Shown here in pieces: positions 1-7,272 of a DNA stretch of 16,143 bases; position 1 is the stretch's first letter, and the number at the start of each line of letters is the position of its first letter. Below the pieces are notes generated by a model, which worked only from the letters and a program-made list of their open reading frames with translations, made no database searches and was not told where the DNA came from. Source of the DNA: Thermoanaerobaculales bacterium (GTDB lineage Bacteria; Acidobacteriota; Thermoanaerobaculia; Thermoanaerobaculales; Sulfomarinibacteraceae); contig JAOZPW010000012.1 of assembly GCA_029932545.1 (NCBI GenBank), positions 1-16,143 of the forward strand, written 5' to 3'. The translations under genes and the position numbers were made by a program.

Positions 1-17
1 GGGCTAGGAACCGACGC

Positions 18-118
18 CAGGCCGAAGGCCTGCCGAGCCGGAGGCTCGGGCCCGCGAAGCGGGTAGCGTGGGCTGAAAATGCCCGGGCTGCGTTGTTGCC
101 TTGGCGCAGGGATTTTCC
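18..118. repeat. Cluster of short hairpins in left-edge non-coding region
   Basis: Three perfect inverted repeats lie head to tail, each with a 3-nt loop: CAGGCC-GAA-GGCCTG (18-32), CCGAGCC-GGA-GGCTCGG (33-49) and CCCGC-GAA-GCGGG (51-63). A fourth, imperfect one spans about 75-117, pairing GAAAAT/ATTTTC and CTGCG/CGCAG around a loop. Read on the minus strand the loops are TTC, TCC and TTC. Such regular G/C hairpins resemble extragenic palindromic (REP-like) elements, but no family can be named from one copy. The remainder of the 1-297 spacer (about 119-242) holds nothing I recognise; one frame is open from the window edge to about 138 but has no recognisable protein signature. Confidence 0.6.
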
Positions 119-242
119 AAGGGATATGAGAACCTGAGCTCCACAAGATCGACCGTTGATGAGTGACCTGATTGCAGGATTGACTGTTGAGGAACACCGA
201 AGCCGGGAGGCCCTTATCGACACACCCGAAGCAAGGGGATCA

Positions 243-270
243 AGTTTCAAGTTTCTAGTTTCCAGTTTCA
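243..270. repeat. Tandem 7-bp repeat, four units of AGTTTCN
   Basis: Four consecutive heptamers AGTTTC plus one variable base (A, T, C, A) occupy 243-270 without interruption. They lie directly beside the terminator hairpin of the LysM gene. The array resembles the short tandemly repeated heptamers known from cyanobacterial and other genomes in non-coding DNA. No function is evident. Confidence 0.75.
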
Positions 271-271
271 A

Positions 272-296
272 ACTCATCTGGCGGAGCCAGATGAGT
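272..296 (-). terminator. Probable transcription terminator of the LysM gene
   Basis: A perfect 11-bp stem (ACTCATCTGGC / GCCAGATGAGT) with a 3-nt loop lies one base beyond the stop codon of the LysM gene on the minus strand. Read in that direction the stem ends in T and is followed by two more Ts, then GAAACT, so the U tract is weak. Position and stem quality support a terminator at the end of the minus-strand block. It could also act as an mRNA 3'-end stabiliser. Confidence 0.55.
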
Positions 297-297
297 C

Positions 298-1380
298 CTA
301 CTTCAGCTCAACCCTGTCCCCAACAATTATCGGTGACCATCCGCGGGTGATGATGGCTGTTGAATACGTTTCCTCCACTGTCAGAATACCGATTTCACCG
401 ACAATCAGACGAGGCATTCCTTCGACGGGATTGTCCCGGAAAATCGTCGCAAACTGACCTGGATACAGACCCTCGGCCTCGCCCAAGTCAACCATCAAGA
501 CCTGCCCGGCTGCAGTCATTGAGAGGAAATCCTTGTTGTGAATGACGTATCCGGTGGGCTTACCGTTGGGATCGTCGCACCGGTCTGTTGGGTCCGGGGC
601 GATGACCAGCGGAACCGGGATCGGGCGGAAGGGAAGGAGTACATCGCCCAAGGAGATGGGGTCACAGGCGAAAGTGATTTCGGCAATTGAAGAGTTCTCC
701 TTGGCACAGAGAATCTTGAGCTGCCCGACATAGGGATAGACATGACCGAGAGGGCTGTTGGAAATGGGGTGTCGAACCTTATTGTGACGGTGGAGAATGA
801 AAAAGCGGTCTCCAGCTTTGATTCCCTGTTCTGCGCCTCCGTCGATATAGACGACATCAGCTTCCGAATAGTGATCCTGGAACTGGATTCTCTCGGCGGA
901 ATTGATGCTGAAAGAGAAAATCGACTCGTCCTGGATCAACCGGCCGAAACAGTAGATCTCAGCCGATGAGGCCAAGGGGAATGGGAGTCCGCCGGCGGTC
1001 TCTTCGGATTCCGGTGGAGGTACGATCACCTCTTCGGGGATCTCCTCGATAATCGGCTCCGGCTCCACAACGGCCAGGTCGATGACCAGGGGGTCGCCAG
1101 GGTAGATCCAATGGGAGTCCCTGATGTAGGGGTTTCGTTCCCAGAGCTGGGGCCACAGGTATGGGTCTCCCAGGTAGGTCCGGGCAAGATCCCAAAGGGT
1201 GTCTCCCTTGACGATGATGTGAACCTGACTGCCCTCCGGAAAATCTGCCGGAGGGTCATAGGGTGTCCAGTGATCCCCAACCAAGTGTAGCGGCTGCGGT
1301 GGAGGGGCGACAGCCCCGGACGCAGCGAGACACGGAAGCAGGGCCAAGACGCCGAAGAAAACCGGAAATTTGATCTTCAT
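298..1380 (-). CDS. Exported LysM-domain protein with duplicated C-terminal beta-rich module
   Basis: This is a predicted secreted peptidoglycan-binding protein of 360 aa. I chose the ATG at 1380 because GGGAGAGG sits just upstream; an upstream in-frame start (1404) would put extra residues before the signal peptide. Residues 1-23 (MKIKFPVFFG...LAASGA) form a signal peptide of the signal peptidase I type. Residues 54-102 form one LysM domain, with the typical HIIVKGDTLWDLARTYLGDPYLWPQLWERNP start and a WIYPGDPLVI end. An acidic, proline-rich linker follows. The C-terminal half appears to hold two copies of a beta-rich unit with the shared pattern G-I/L-x-x-G-x-x-x-x-I-x-R ... VG-Q/E-x-x-IL ... 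GD. LysM domains bind N-acetylglucosamine polymers. It is the last gene of the minus-strand block, 102 nt after bamD, with its own likely promoter and a terminator. Its exact role is not known. Confidence 0.88.
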   Translation of the reverse strand: MKIKFPVFFGVLALLPCLAASGAVAPPPQPLHLVGDHWTPYDPPADFPEGSQVHIIVKGDTLWDLARTYLGDPYLWPQLWERNPYIRDSHWIYPGDPLVIDLAVVEPEPIIEEIPEEVIVPPPESEETAGGLPFPLASSAEIYCFGRLIQDESIFSFSINSAERIQFQDHYSEADVVYIDGGAEQGIKAGDRFFILHRHNKVRHPISNSPLGHVYPYVGQLKILCAKENSSIAEITFACDPISLGDVLLPFRPIPVPLVIAPDPTDRCDDPNGKPTGYVIHNKDFLSMTAAGQVLMVDLGEAEGLYPGQFATIFRDNPVEGMPRLIVGEIGILTVEETYSTAIITRGWSPIIVGDRVELK

Positions 1381-1410
1381 GTTTCCTCTCCCAACTGGAA
1401 GCACAATTTC

Positions 1411-1439
1411 AGGGTACTGTACGTATGCAAATGCGTCAA
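1411..1439 (-). promoter_or_regulatory. Putative sigma-70-type promoter for the LysM gene
   Basis: On the minus strand a -35-like TTGACG (1439-1434) is followed by a 17-nt spacer and a -10-like TACCCT (1416-1411). The -35 matches the consensus at five of six positions; the -10 keeps only the TAnnnT core. A start about 7 nt downstream would give a leader of roughly 24 nt containing the ribosome binding site. It lies in the 102-nt gap after bamD. Confidence 0.4.
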
Positions 1440-1482
1440 ACCTCAGTCCTTACTTGGCGGCGTCTGGGTCAAACACCGAGGC

Positions 1483-2262
1483 TCACTGTGGATTTTCAAC
1501 CGGCGGCTTGTCCTCAGTCGTTTTTTTGTTCTTCTTCGCTTCCCGTTGCTTCTCTTCGATGAGCTGCTTCAGGTATTCCTGTGCATCGGTGATTTCCGTC
1601 TGTACTCTCTCATACAGGGCATCGGCTTCGTCCATACGCTCGAAATCGGGGTAGTTTTCCCTGAGAAAATCAATTCGCCAGGATGCTGCCAGCCAGCGCT
1701 TGTTCCTCGCGTAGAACTCGGCGGTTATCAACTCGTGTTCGGCCAGTACGTCAAGTAATTGCCCGATGCGACTCTCCGCCTCCTCATAGTAATCGGAGTC
1801 CGGGTACAAGGTGAGCAGCTGCCGGTAGGCATTCAGGGCCTCTTCGACGGTCGACAGGTCCCGGTCCGGCTTCATCTGGCGGGCTGAATAGGTTTGGCCC
1901 ACCATCAAGAGAGCGTAGTCCCGATCGGGGTCGTTGGGATAGCGATTGGCGAAATCGCGGAAGCGAAGGCGGGCTTCGGTCAGGCTGGCGGTGTCCTTTT
2001 TTACGGCAAAGGTATCCGCGACCCGCAAGGCCGCCTTATGACCCATGGGGTCGTTTGGAAAGGTGTCGTAGACGAAACTGAAGTAATCCCGGGCATCTTC
2101 GATCTTGCCGGCGGCGTAAAGGGTCTCTGCCTTTTCGAAGATCTCAGTTTTGTTCATGTCGGTCAGTTCGGTCAGCAGTTCCTCTTCTCGAGAGGCGCTG
2201 GAACACCCGAAGAGCGTGGCAAAAACCAGAGACAGCAGCACCAGGCGGCGCATATCGATCAT
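1483..2262 (-). CDS. bamD: Outer membrane protein assembly factor BamD-like lipoprotein
   Basis: This is a 259-aa lipoprotein of the BamD/ComL type, expected on the inner face of the outer membrane, where BamD works with BamA in inserting beta-barrel proteins. Residues 1-20 give a signal peptide ending in the lipobox LFGC, with Cys20 as the lipidated residue. Residues about 36-230 are helical repeats of TPR type, with motifs such as AETLYAAGKIEDARDYFSFV, NAYRQLLTLYPDSDYYEEA and FLRENYPDF. The last 30 residues are charged and lysine-rich. The ATG at 2262 is preceded by AAGGAGA at good spacing and overlaps the rpe stop as ATGA. Length and layout match the family. Related TPR lipoproteins (YbgF/CpoB-like) are the alternative, but the tyrosine-rich, five-repeat layout favours BamD. 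Confidence 0.85.
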   Translation of the reverse strand: MIDMRRLVLLSLVFATLFGCSSASREEELLTELTDMNKTEIFEKAETLYAAGKIEDARDYFSFVYDTFPNDPMGHKAALRVADTFAVKKDTASLTEARLRFRDFANRYPNDPDRDYALLMVGQTYSARQMKPDRDLSTVEEALNAYRQLLTLYPDSDYYEEAESRIGQLLDVLAEHELITAEFYARNKRWLAASWRIDFLRENYPDFERMDEADALYERVQTEITDAQEYLKQLIEEKQREAKKNKKTTEDKPPVENPQ

Positions 2263-2939
2263 GTTGTTTCTCCTTGAAGGGCGGGGCTCTCCGCCCCCGA
2301 TTCTCGCAGTTTCTTGAGGGCGGCCCCTCGGTCGGTCTGGCCGAATACGCTGGAACCGGCCACCAGTGTTGTCGCCCCCGCCTGGACCAGAGGCCCGATG
2401 GTGTCAGGGTCCACGCCGCCATCGACTGAGATGTCGAGATGACCATTGGTGGCCATGGCGCGGAGACGGGTGATCTTTGACAGGGTCTCGGGGATGAAAC
2501 GCTGTCCTCCAAAACCGGGATTGACCGACATCACCAGAACAAAGTCGACCCAGGCCAGGGCCTCCTCGAGAAGACTGATCGGAGTCGAGGGGTTGAGGGC
2601 TACTCCGGGCGCCATCCCCAGATCTCGAATCGCAGTCAGAGTTCGATGGAGGTGGGGACATGCTTCGACGTGGACCGCAACTCGGGCGACACCGGCCTCT
2701 GCCAGTGGCCCGATCAGCGAGTCTGCGTCGGTGACCATCAGATGGGCGTCAAGGGGCACCGTCGCGCAGTGTGCCAGGGCTGCTATGACCGGAGGGCCAA
2801 AGGTCAAATTGGGGACGAAATGGCCGTCCATCACGTCGAGATGAAGAAGATCCGCACCGCCGGCCTCAACTTCGGCAATCTCCCGGTCGAGTTGGGCGAA
2901 GTCGGCGGAAAGTAACGAGGGCGCCAGACGGAACATCAT
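2259..2939 (-). CDS. rpe: Ribulose-phosphate 3-epimerase
   Basis: This cytosolic TIM-barrel enzyme interconverts ribulose 5-phosphate and xylulose 5-phosphate in the pentose phosphate pathway. Family signatures are clear: LAPSLLSADFAQL near the N terminus, HLDVMDGHFVPNLTFGP (metal-binding His and Asp), HLMV, HVEA, VLVMSVNPGFGGQRF and SVDGGVDPDT (second catalytic Asp), then VAGSSVFG at the phosphate site. The ATG at 2939 gives 226 aa and an ATGA overlap with the stop of the PASTA gene. A GTG at 2951 would add four residues and has no better ribosome binding site. The gene also overlaps bamD by 4 nt. All catalytic motifs are intact. Confidence 0.95.
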   Translation of the reverse strand: MMFRLAPSLLSADFAQLDREIAEVEAGGADLLHLDVMDGHFVPNLTFGPPVIAALAHCATVPLDAHLMVTDADSLIGPLAEAGVARVAVHVEACPHLHRTLTAIRDLGMAPGVALNPSTPISLLEEALAWVDFVLVMSVNPGFGGQRFIPETLSKITRLRAMATNGHLDISVDGGVDPDTIGPLVQAGATTLVAGSSVFGQTDRGAALKKLRESGAESPALQGETT

Positions 2940-3673
2940 CGGCTGATCCACAGGGTGATGATATCGGAACGCGAAAAAGGACTGCCGGCCGGTGGGTACT
3001 GTCGAAGCACCATTCCCGGTGCTATACCCGGATAGTCGACCTCGTGGACCCTACCGAGACGGAACCGGCGCTGGTCGCAGAATCTTTGAACCTGGGTCAG
3101 TTGTCGCGTTAGGAGGGACGGCATGACCCACAGGGGTTGAGCGGGCCTCCGGTTGGTCAAGAGATCAATGTCGGCATCGGGAAGGACCGTAGTGTCGATC
3201 GCAGGCGTGGTCTCGAGAACCGAATCCGCACCACCCTGCCCGAAGACTTCTGCTCGCCGCCCGGGTTTCAGACCGGCGGCCTCCAGGGCGCGGATGGCCG
3301 CTTGAGGTGATTCACCCCGGATGGCCGGAACTTGGATCTGTTCATCACCGAGACTTCGGCTGATCCGAACAACGCTCCCGGTCTTGACATGAAACCCCGG
3401 CAAGGGGTTCTGGAAAGCAATCAGGCCTGGCGCCACCGTGCCACTGAAGACTCCGGTTTCGTCATATTCGACGATCAGGCCGAGATCATGGGCCTGGCGT
3501 TCGGCATCCTGATCCTGCAGGCCACGAAGTTCCGGGATAGAGACCGTGCCCAGGTGGACTGTATAAACCAGTGAAAACCACCCTGTGGCTCCGGCCGCCA
3601 AGAAAAAGACGCCCACTAAGATCAGTCGTCCGATCATCGGCGTGAATCTAGCACGGAGCGGGGCATCGGCCAT
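2936..3673 (-). CDS. Membrane-anchored protein with three PASTA domains
   Basis: This 245-aa protein has a short cytoplasmic N terminus, one membrane span (about residues 14-37) and three PASTA-type repeats outside the membrane: about 42-107 (from SIPELRGL to VVRISRSLG), 112-173 (from VPAIRGESPQAAIRALEAAGL) and 177-245 (from VMPSLLTRQLTQVQ to IITLWISR). PASTA domains usually sit on penicillin-binding proteins or PknB-type kinases and bind muropeptides or beta-lactams. Here no enzyme domain is attached. The ATG at 3673 has GAAGAAGG upstream, embedded in the end of rseP 18 nt away. The stop overlaps the rpe start. It probably senses or binds peptidoglycan; no partner is visible here. Confidence 0.85.
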   Translation of the reverse strand: MADAPLRARFTPMIGRLILVGVFFLAAGATGWFSLVYTVHLGTVSIPELRGLQDQDAERQAHDLGLIVEYDETGVFSGTVAPGLIAFQNPLPGFHVKTGSVVRISRSLGDEQIQVPAIRGESPQAAIRALEAAGLKPGRRAEVFGQGGADSVLETTPAIDTTVLPDADIDLLTNRRPAQPLWVMPSLLTRQLTQVQRFCDQRRFRLGRVHEVDYPGIAPGMVLRQYPPAGSPFSRSDIITLWISR

Positions 3674-3691
3674 CCAGTACCTTCTTCGGCA

Positions 3692-5020
3692 TCAGCCGCG
3701 CGAGAACAATTTCGAGACAAATTCGATCTTGGCGATGTCGTTGAATACGACGACAACCATCAGCAGGAGCAGGGCCACAAAACCGACTTCCAGGATTTTT
3801 TCCTTGAGTCTGAGAGAGAGATCCCGGCGCATGGCACTCTCGAAAGCCAGGATTGTGAGGTGGCCTCCATCGAGAACCGGAATGGGGAGGAGATTGAAGA
3901 TCCCCAGTTGCAGGGAAATGACGCCCATCAACCAGATCAGCGAATGGATTCCCGCCTTGGCCGCCTCTCCGGAAATCCGTGCAATGTCGATTGGTCCGGA
4001 AACCTGACTGAGAGAGGCCTTTCGGGTGAACAGCCGGCCGAGGACTCGAAAGGTCTCCCGGGTCATGCGTCGGCACTCGGTGACGGCTGCGCCGACGGCT
4101 GCAATGGGCCCCATTCGTTGGAGTTCTGAGGGGAAGACCATCGCGATTCCGATCTTGCCCTCGCCGCCCTCGTCACGTGGGGTCACCGTCAATATTTGGT
4201 GCGTTCCGCCGCGATTGACCACGAGCTCGAGAGCCTCCTTGGGGCGTGGGGCGATTAAGCGGATCAGATCGTAGAACTGATCGACGGGTTGACCATCGAT
4301 TGAAAGAATGACGTCCCCCGGCTCGATTCCGGCGGCTTGAGCAGGTGCGCCGGGCATCAGGCGAACGACCTCGGCGCTCAGAGGCGGCAAAATACCCGAG
4401 TAGCCGAAGCCGTAGCGGGTGACCTTATCCGGTGTCAGGGCGATGTCGATCGTCGCTTCTTCCCGCTGGATTTCGAGGTGGACTTCCCTGCCACCGGCCG
4501 AGAGGATCGATCCTTCAAGGTCCTGCCAGGTCTCCATTGCCTGACCGTCGACCGACAGCACGCGGTCGCCAACCTCGATACCTGCCGCCGTACCCGGAGA
4601 CTGTGGTTCGACCCATCCGACCACCGGCAGCTCTGATCGATAGGTCGGAATCTCGACGCCGATCAGAAAAGCCACCGCAACAAAGACCACGGCGGCAATG
4701 ACGTTGGTAATCGGCCCGCCGAAAAGAATCAGGCCTCTCTTCCATCGTGCCAACAACTCAGGTTCTTCATCGGTGCCGCCGGTTGTCAAATCGGTTTCGT
4801 CCGGTCCCAGCCCGACGATTCGGACGTAGCCTCCAAAGGGAATCAGACTGAGGCGGAAATCGGTTCCGCCGCGCTCGAAGCCCCACAGGCGCTTGCCGAA
4901 GCCGACCGAAAACACTTCCACCGGTGCTCCAACCAGGCGTGCCATCAGGAAATGGCCCGCCTCGTGGATGACGATGAGCACACCGAGGACCAAAAAAAAT
5001 GCGAGGATACTGACGATCAT
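3692..5020 (-). CDS. rseP: RIP-type site-2 zinc metalloprotease (RseP family)
   Basis: This is a 442-aa inner-membrane protease of the M50 family. RseP cuts transmembrane segments, classically an anti-sigma factor or remnant signal peptides. The first span holds the zinc site HEAGH (residues 19-23), and the C-terminal span region holds NLLPIPVLDGGH with the LDG motif (about 383-385). Between them are two PDZ domains (about 115-190 and 200-270), each with a G-D-x-I/V-L-S-x-D-G-Q core. I chose the ATG at 5020 because GGAG lies 6 nt upstream; a TTG at 5032 would place that site inside the gene. It follows dxr across a 279-nt spacer holding a palindromic element and a strong-looking promoter. No RseA-like substrate is encoded in the window. 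Confidence 0.93.
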   Translation of the reverse strand: MIVSILAFFLVLGVLIVIHEAGHFLMARLVGAPVEVFSVGFGKRLWGFERGGTDFRLSLIPFGGYVRIVGLGPDETDLTTGGTDEEPELLARWKRGLILFGGPITNVIAAVVFVAVAFLIGVEIPTYRSELPVVGWVEPQSPGTAAGIEVGDRVLSVDGQAMETWQDLEGSILSAGGREVHLEIQREEATIDIALTPDKVTRYGFGYSGILPPLSAEVVRLMPGAPAQAAGIEPGDVILSIDGQPVDQFYDLIRLIAPRPKEALELVVNRGGTHQILTVTPRDEGGEGKIGIAMVFPSELQRMGPIAAVGAAVTECRRMTRETFRVLGRLFTRKASLSQVSGPIDIARISGEAAKAGIHSLIWLMGVISLQLGIFNLLPIPVLDGGHLTILAFESAMRRDLSLRLKEKILEVGFVALLLLMVVVVFNDIAKIEFVSKLFSRG

Positions 5021-5106
5021 TGACGACTCCAAAGGGCTGACTCGACAGTCAACCGACCGGTCCCGCTTCGACGGATTGATCCGCCCTTGTGCGGGGCCAT
5101 CAGGAC

Positions 5107-5135
5107 ATTATAACAACTAGAGGCCCGGCCGGAAA
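5107..5135 (-). promoter_or_regulatory. Candidate rseP promoter with consensus -10
   Basis: On the minus strand a perfect TATAAT (5112-5107) lies 17 nt after TTTCCG (5135-5130), a weak -35. The -35 falls inside the left arm of the 169-bp palindrome and the -10 lies just outside it. The predicted start near 5100 would leave a leader of about 80 nt before the rseP ATG. The leader includes G/C-rich segments able to fold. The promoter would let rseP and the genes after it be transcribed independently of dxr. Confidence 0.45.
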
Positions 5136-5285
5136 CCCTCACACGGCTGCAAATCGCGAATGAGGCGCAATTTGCGACGCCGTAAGTCCTTGAAGTAGAG
5201 GGACTACGACTTCGGCCTTCCGACGTCACACCTCGCACCTCATCGCAATTTTCGCTTCGAGGGGGGTTTCCGGCCGGGCCTCTAG
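5117..5285. repeat. 169-bp palindromic element with 22-bp perfect terminal inverted repeats
   Basis: The first 22 bases (5117-5138) and last 22 bases (5264-5285) are exact reverse complements. They begin and end with CTAG, and the arm contains AGGCCCGGCCGGAAACCC. The interior is also palindromic but diverged: GCGAATGAGG pairs with CCTCATCGC, and GACGCCG pairs with CGACGTC, around a central AGTCC/GGACT hairpin. CTAG at both ends can be read either as part of the repeat or as a 4-bp target duplication. There is no credible coding sequence inside. A MITE-like or extragenic palindromic element is most likely; a dxr terminator or mRNA structure is possible. Confidence 0.7.
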
Positions 5286-5299
5286 CGTGCTGAACGTAT

Positions 5300-6448
5300 T
5301 CAGTTGAGGATTTCTGCTGCAAAATGCCGAGCCTCGTCATCGGCAGCCAGCGCCTGCTCAAGGTCGATCAAAGGACGGTTTTGGGGCGCCCACTGGTCCA
5401 TCACGGCTTCTACGGTTACGGTGATGTCCGTGAATGCACAGGCGCCCTCGAGAAAGGCGGCGACGGCAACCTCGTTGGCCGCGTTCATCACCGCGGGCAT
5501 TTCGCCTCCGGCCTTCAGGGCCTGTCTTGCCAACCGGAGGGCGGGGAACCTGGTTGGGTCCGGCGCTTCGAAGGTCAGCTGTGCCACTTGAGCCAGATCG
5601 AGTGCAGGCAGGGGTGAATCCAGGCGGTCGGGCCATGCCAGGGCATACATGATCGGAAAACGCATGTCGTTGACCGAGAGTTGTGCGATCAGCGTGCCGT
5701 CGACGTATTCCACCAGGGAATGGACCAGGCTTTGGGGGTGGACCACGACGTCTATTGCCTCCGACGGCATGCCGAACAGGTGGTGGGCCTCGATGATTTC
5801 GAGCCCCTTGTTCATCATCGTTGCCGAATCAACGGTGATCTTTGGTCCCATCTTCCAGGTCGGATGGTTCAAGGTTTCTTCCAATGTTGCATGTGCAATC
5901 TTCTCGGCTGACCAGGTTCGGAAGGGTCCGCCGGAAGCTGTCAATATCAGCCGTTTGACCCGGTCTGAGGGACCAACGCGAAGGGCCTGGTGGATGGCGT
6001 TGTGTTCGCTGTCGACCGGCAAAATGTCAATGCCGGCATCCCTGGCTGCCGCCATAACGACGTCTCCGGCAACTACCAGAGTTTCCTTGTTGGCCAGGGC
6101 AATATTCTTGCCCGCCCGGATCGCCGCCAACGTTGGGGCAAGACCGACTGATCCGACCAGGGCCGCGACGATTGTGTCGGCAGCTTCGGCGCAGGCAACC
6201 TCTTCCAAGCCTTCGGGGCCGTAAGTGAAGCGTGTTCCCGGAAACTCCCCGGCCAGTGTCGCCGCATCCTCGTGGCGACGGACCGCTACAACCGAAGGTT
6301 GGTGTTTTCTGATCTGCGGGCGGAGGGCCTCCAGGTTGAGCCCCGCTGCCAGAGCTTCGATGCAGTAGCGGTCCGGAAAGGATTCAACTACGGACAGGGT
6401 CGATATTCCGATCGATCCTGTGCTCCCGAGCACGGAAAGAGATTTCAC
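5300..6448 (-). CDS. dxr: 1-deoxy-D-xylulose 5-phosphate reductoisomerase
   Basis: This cytosolic enzyme converts 1-deoxy-D-xylulose 5-phosphate to 2-C-methyl-D-erythritol 4-phosphate with NADPH, the committed step of the MEP isoprenoid pathway. With the GTG at 6448 it has 382 aa, typical for the family, and begins directly with the nucleotide-binding KSLSVLGSTGSIG. The frame continues upstream to 6655, but those residues would overlap cdsA and match nothing in the family. Other signatures are KNIALANKETLV, the metal ligands in PVDSEHNAIHQ (Asp146, Glu148), LTASGGPF, HPTWKMGPKITVDSATMMNKGLE and the substrate loop around VVVHPQSLVHS. The start overlaps the cdsA stop as GTGA. Its product feeds the prenyl chain made by UppS two genes upstream. 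Confidence 0.96.
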   Translation of the reverse strand: MKSLSVLGSTGSIGISTLSVVESFPDRYCIEALAAGLNLEALRPQIRKHQPSVVAVRRHEDAATLAGEFPGTRFTYGPEGLEEVACAEAADTIVAALVGSVGLAPTLAAIRAGKNIALANKETLVVAGDVVMAAARDAGIDILPVDSEHNAIHQALRVGPSDRVKRLILTASGGPFRTWSAEKIAHATLEETLNHPTWKMGPKITVDSATMMNKGLEIIEAHHLFGMPSEAIDVVVHPQSLVHSLVEYVDGTLIAQLSVNDMRFPIMYALAWPDRLDSPLPALDLAQVAQLTFEAPDPTRFPALRLARQALKAGGEMPAVMNAANEVAVAAFLEGACAFTDITVTVEAVMDQWAPQNRPLIDLEQALAADDEARHFAAEILN

Positions 6449-7272
6449 GGCATCAGTCCCACTGCTACCAGGAAAAGGAGAATAAAGGGTGCGGCAAAGA
6501 GCAGGCTGTCGGTCCGGTCCAGCAGTCCGCCGTGCCCGGGGATCAGGGACGATGAATCCTTGACGCCGGTGTCCCTCTTGAATAGCGATACAATCAGGTC
6601 CCCGACCGGTGCGGCAACCGAGAGGATTGCAGCCAGGCTGAAAATATGGGGCCAATCGAAAGGCAGCGGGAACAGGGTCTGAAATATGGCGGCGGCCCCA
6701 AAGGTTGCGGCCACTCCGCCGGCAAGTCCTTCCCAGGTCTTCTTGGGCGAAAGGATTGGCGCCATCTTGTGACGTCCGAGGTTTTTCCCGACGTAGTACG
6801 CGCCGGAGTCCCCGATCCAGATGACCACAAGGAAGAAAATCAGCAGGCGGATGCCGGTGATTTCATCGGCCGGCATGGTGCGCAACCAGGCGAAGCAGGC
6901 ACCGGTGATACCGAGGTAGATAATGCCGAAAACATCGACCGCCGTCCCGGCCAGAGCTCCCACGGGCGCACTGGCGTGGACCAGGTGGATCGCAGGGGCG
7001 GCCACCACGACGGTGGCAACGGCGAAGCCCAGGCCGGCCGGCCCATAGATGGCGGCGGCGGCCAGCACACCGGCCAGGGCGACCACTGGGAGGTAACGAC
7101 CGGTGGCAAGACCTGATCCGCGGGCCATGCGGCAGAGTTCGTCTCCGGCGATCACGACCAGGACAGAGATTAAGAGGGCCGAAACCCACCCTGGCGCCCA
7201 CACGATGCATATCAGAACCAGGGGGCCGGCGATGACGGCAAAAAGTTCACGTTTAAACAGAGGTGCCTCCAT
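6445..7272 (-). CDS. cdsA: Phosphatidate cytidylyltransferase
   Basis: This integral membrane enzyme makes CDP-diacylglycerol from phosphatidate and CTP, the branch point of phospholipid synthesis. The 275-aa protein is almost entirely hydrophobic helices (about eight spans). It ends with the family signature S-L-F-K-R-x4-K-D-x-S-x2-I-P-G-H-G-G-L-L-D-R at about residues 229-253. WIGDSGAYYVGKNLGRHKMAPILSPKKTWEG is a second conserved block. The ATG at 7272 overlaps the end of uppS by 20 nt and has only a weak GGAA upstream, so translation is probably coupled to uppS. Its stop overlaps the dxr start by 4 nt. Confidence 0.95.
   Translation of the reverse strand: MEAPLFKRELFAVIAGPLVLICIVWAPGWVSALLISVLVVIAGDELCRMARGSGLATGRYLPVVALAGVLAAAAIYGPAGLGFAVATVVVAAPAIHLVHASAPVGALAGTAVDVFGIIYLGITGACFAWLRTMPADEITGIRLLIFFLVVIWIGDSGAYYVGKNLGRHKMAPILSPKKTWEGLAGGVAATFGAAAIFQTLFPLPFDWPHIFSLAAILSVAAPVGDLIVSLFKRDTGVKDSSSLIPGHGGLLDRTDSLLFAAPFILLFLVAVGLMP

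Noticed and set aside
3..140. Frame open from the window edge on the plus strand, possible end of an upstream gene
   Set aside because: The translated part is largely the hairpin cluster and shows no recognisable protein; the open length is within chance for GC-rich DNA.
156..350. 64-codon plus-strand frame at the left edge
   Set aside because: Its second half is made from the heptamer array, the terminator stem and the antisense of the LysM gene end; no good ribosome binding site.
5017..5361. 114-codon minus-strand frame spanning the palindromic element
   Set aside because: It is composed mostly of the palindrome and the leader of rseP and overlaps the ends of dxr and rseP; the Arg/Ser-rich product looks like translated structure, not a gene.
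5649..6224. 191-codon open frame on the plus strand
   Set aside because: It is antisense to dxr, whose catalytic motifs occupy the same bases.
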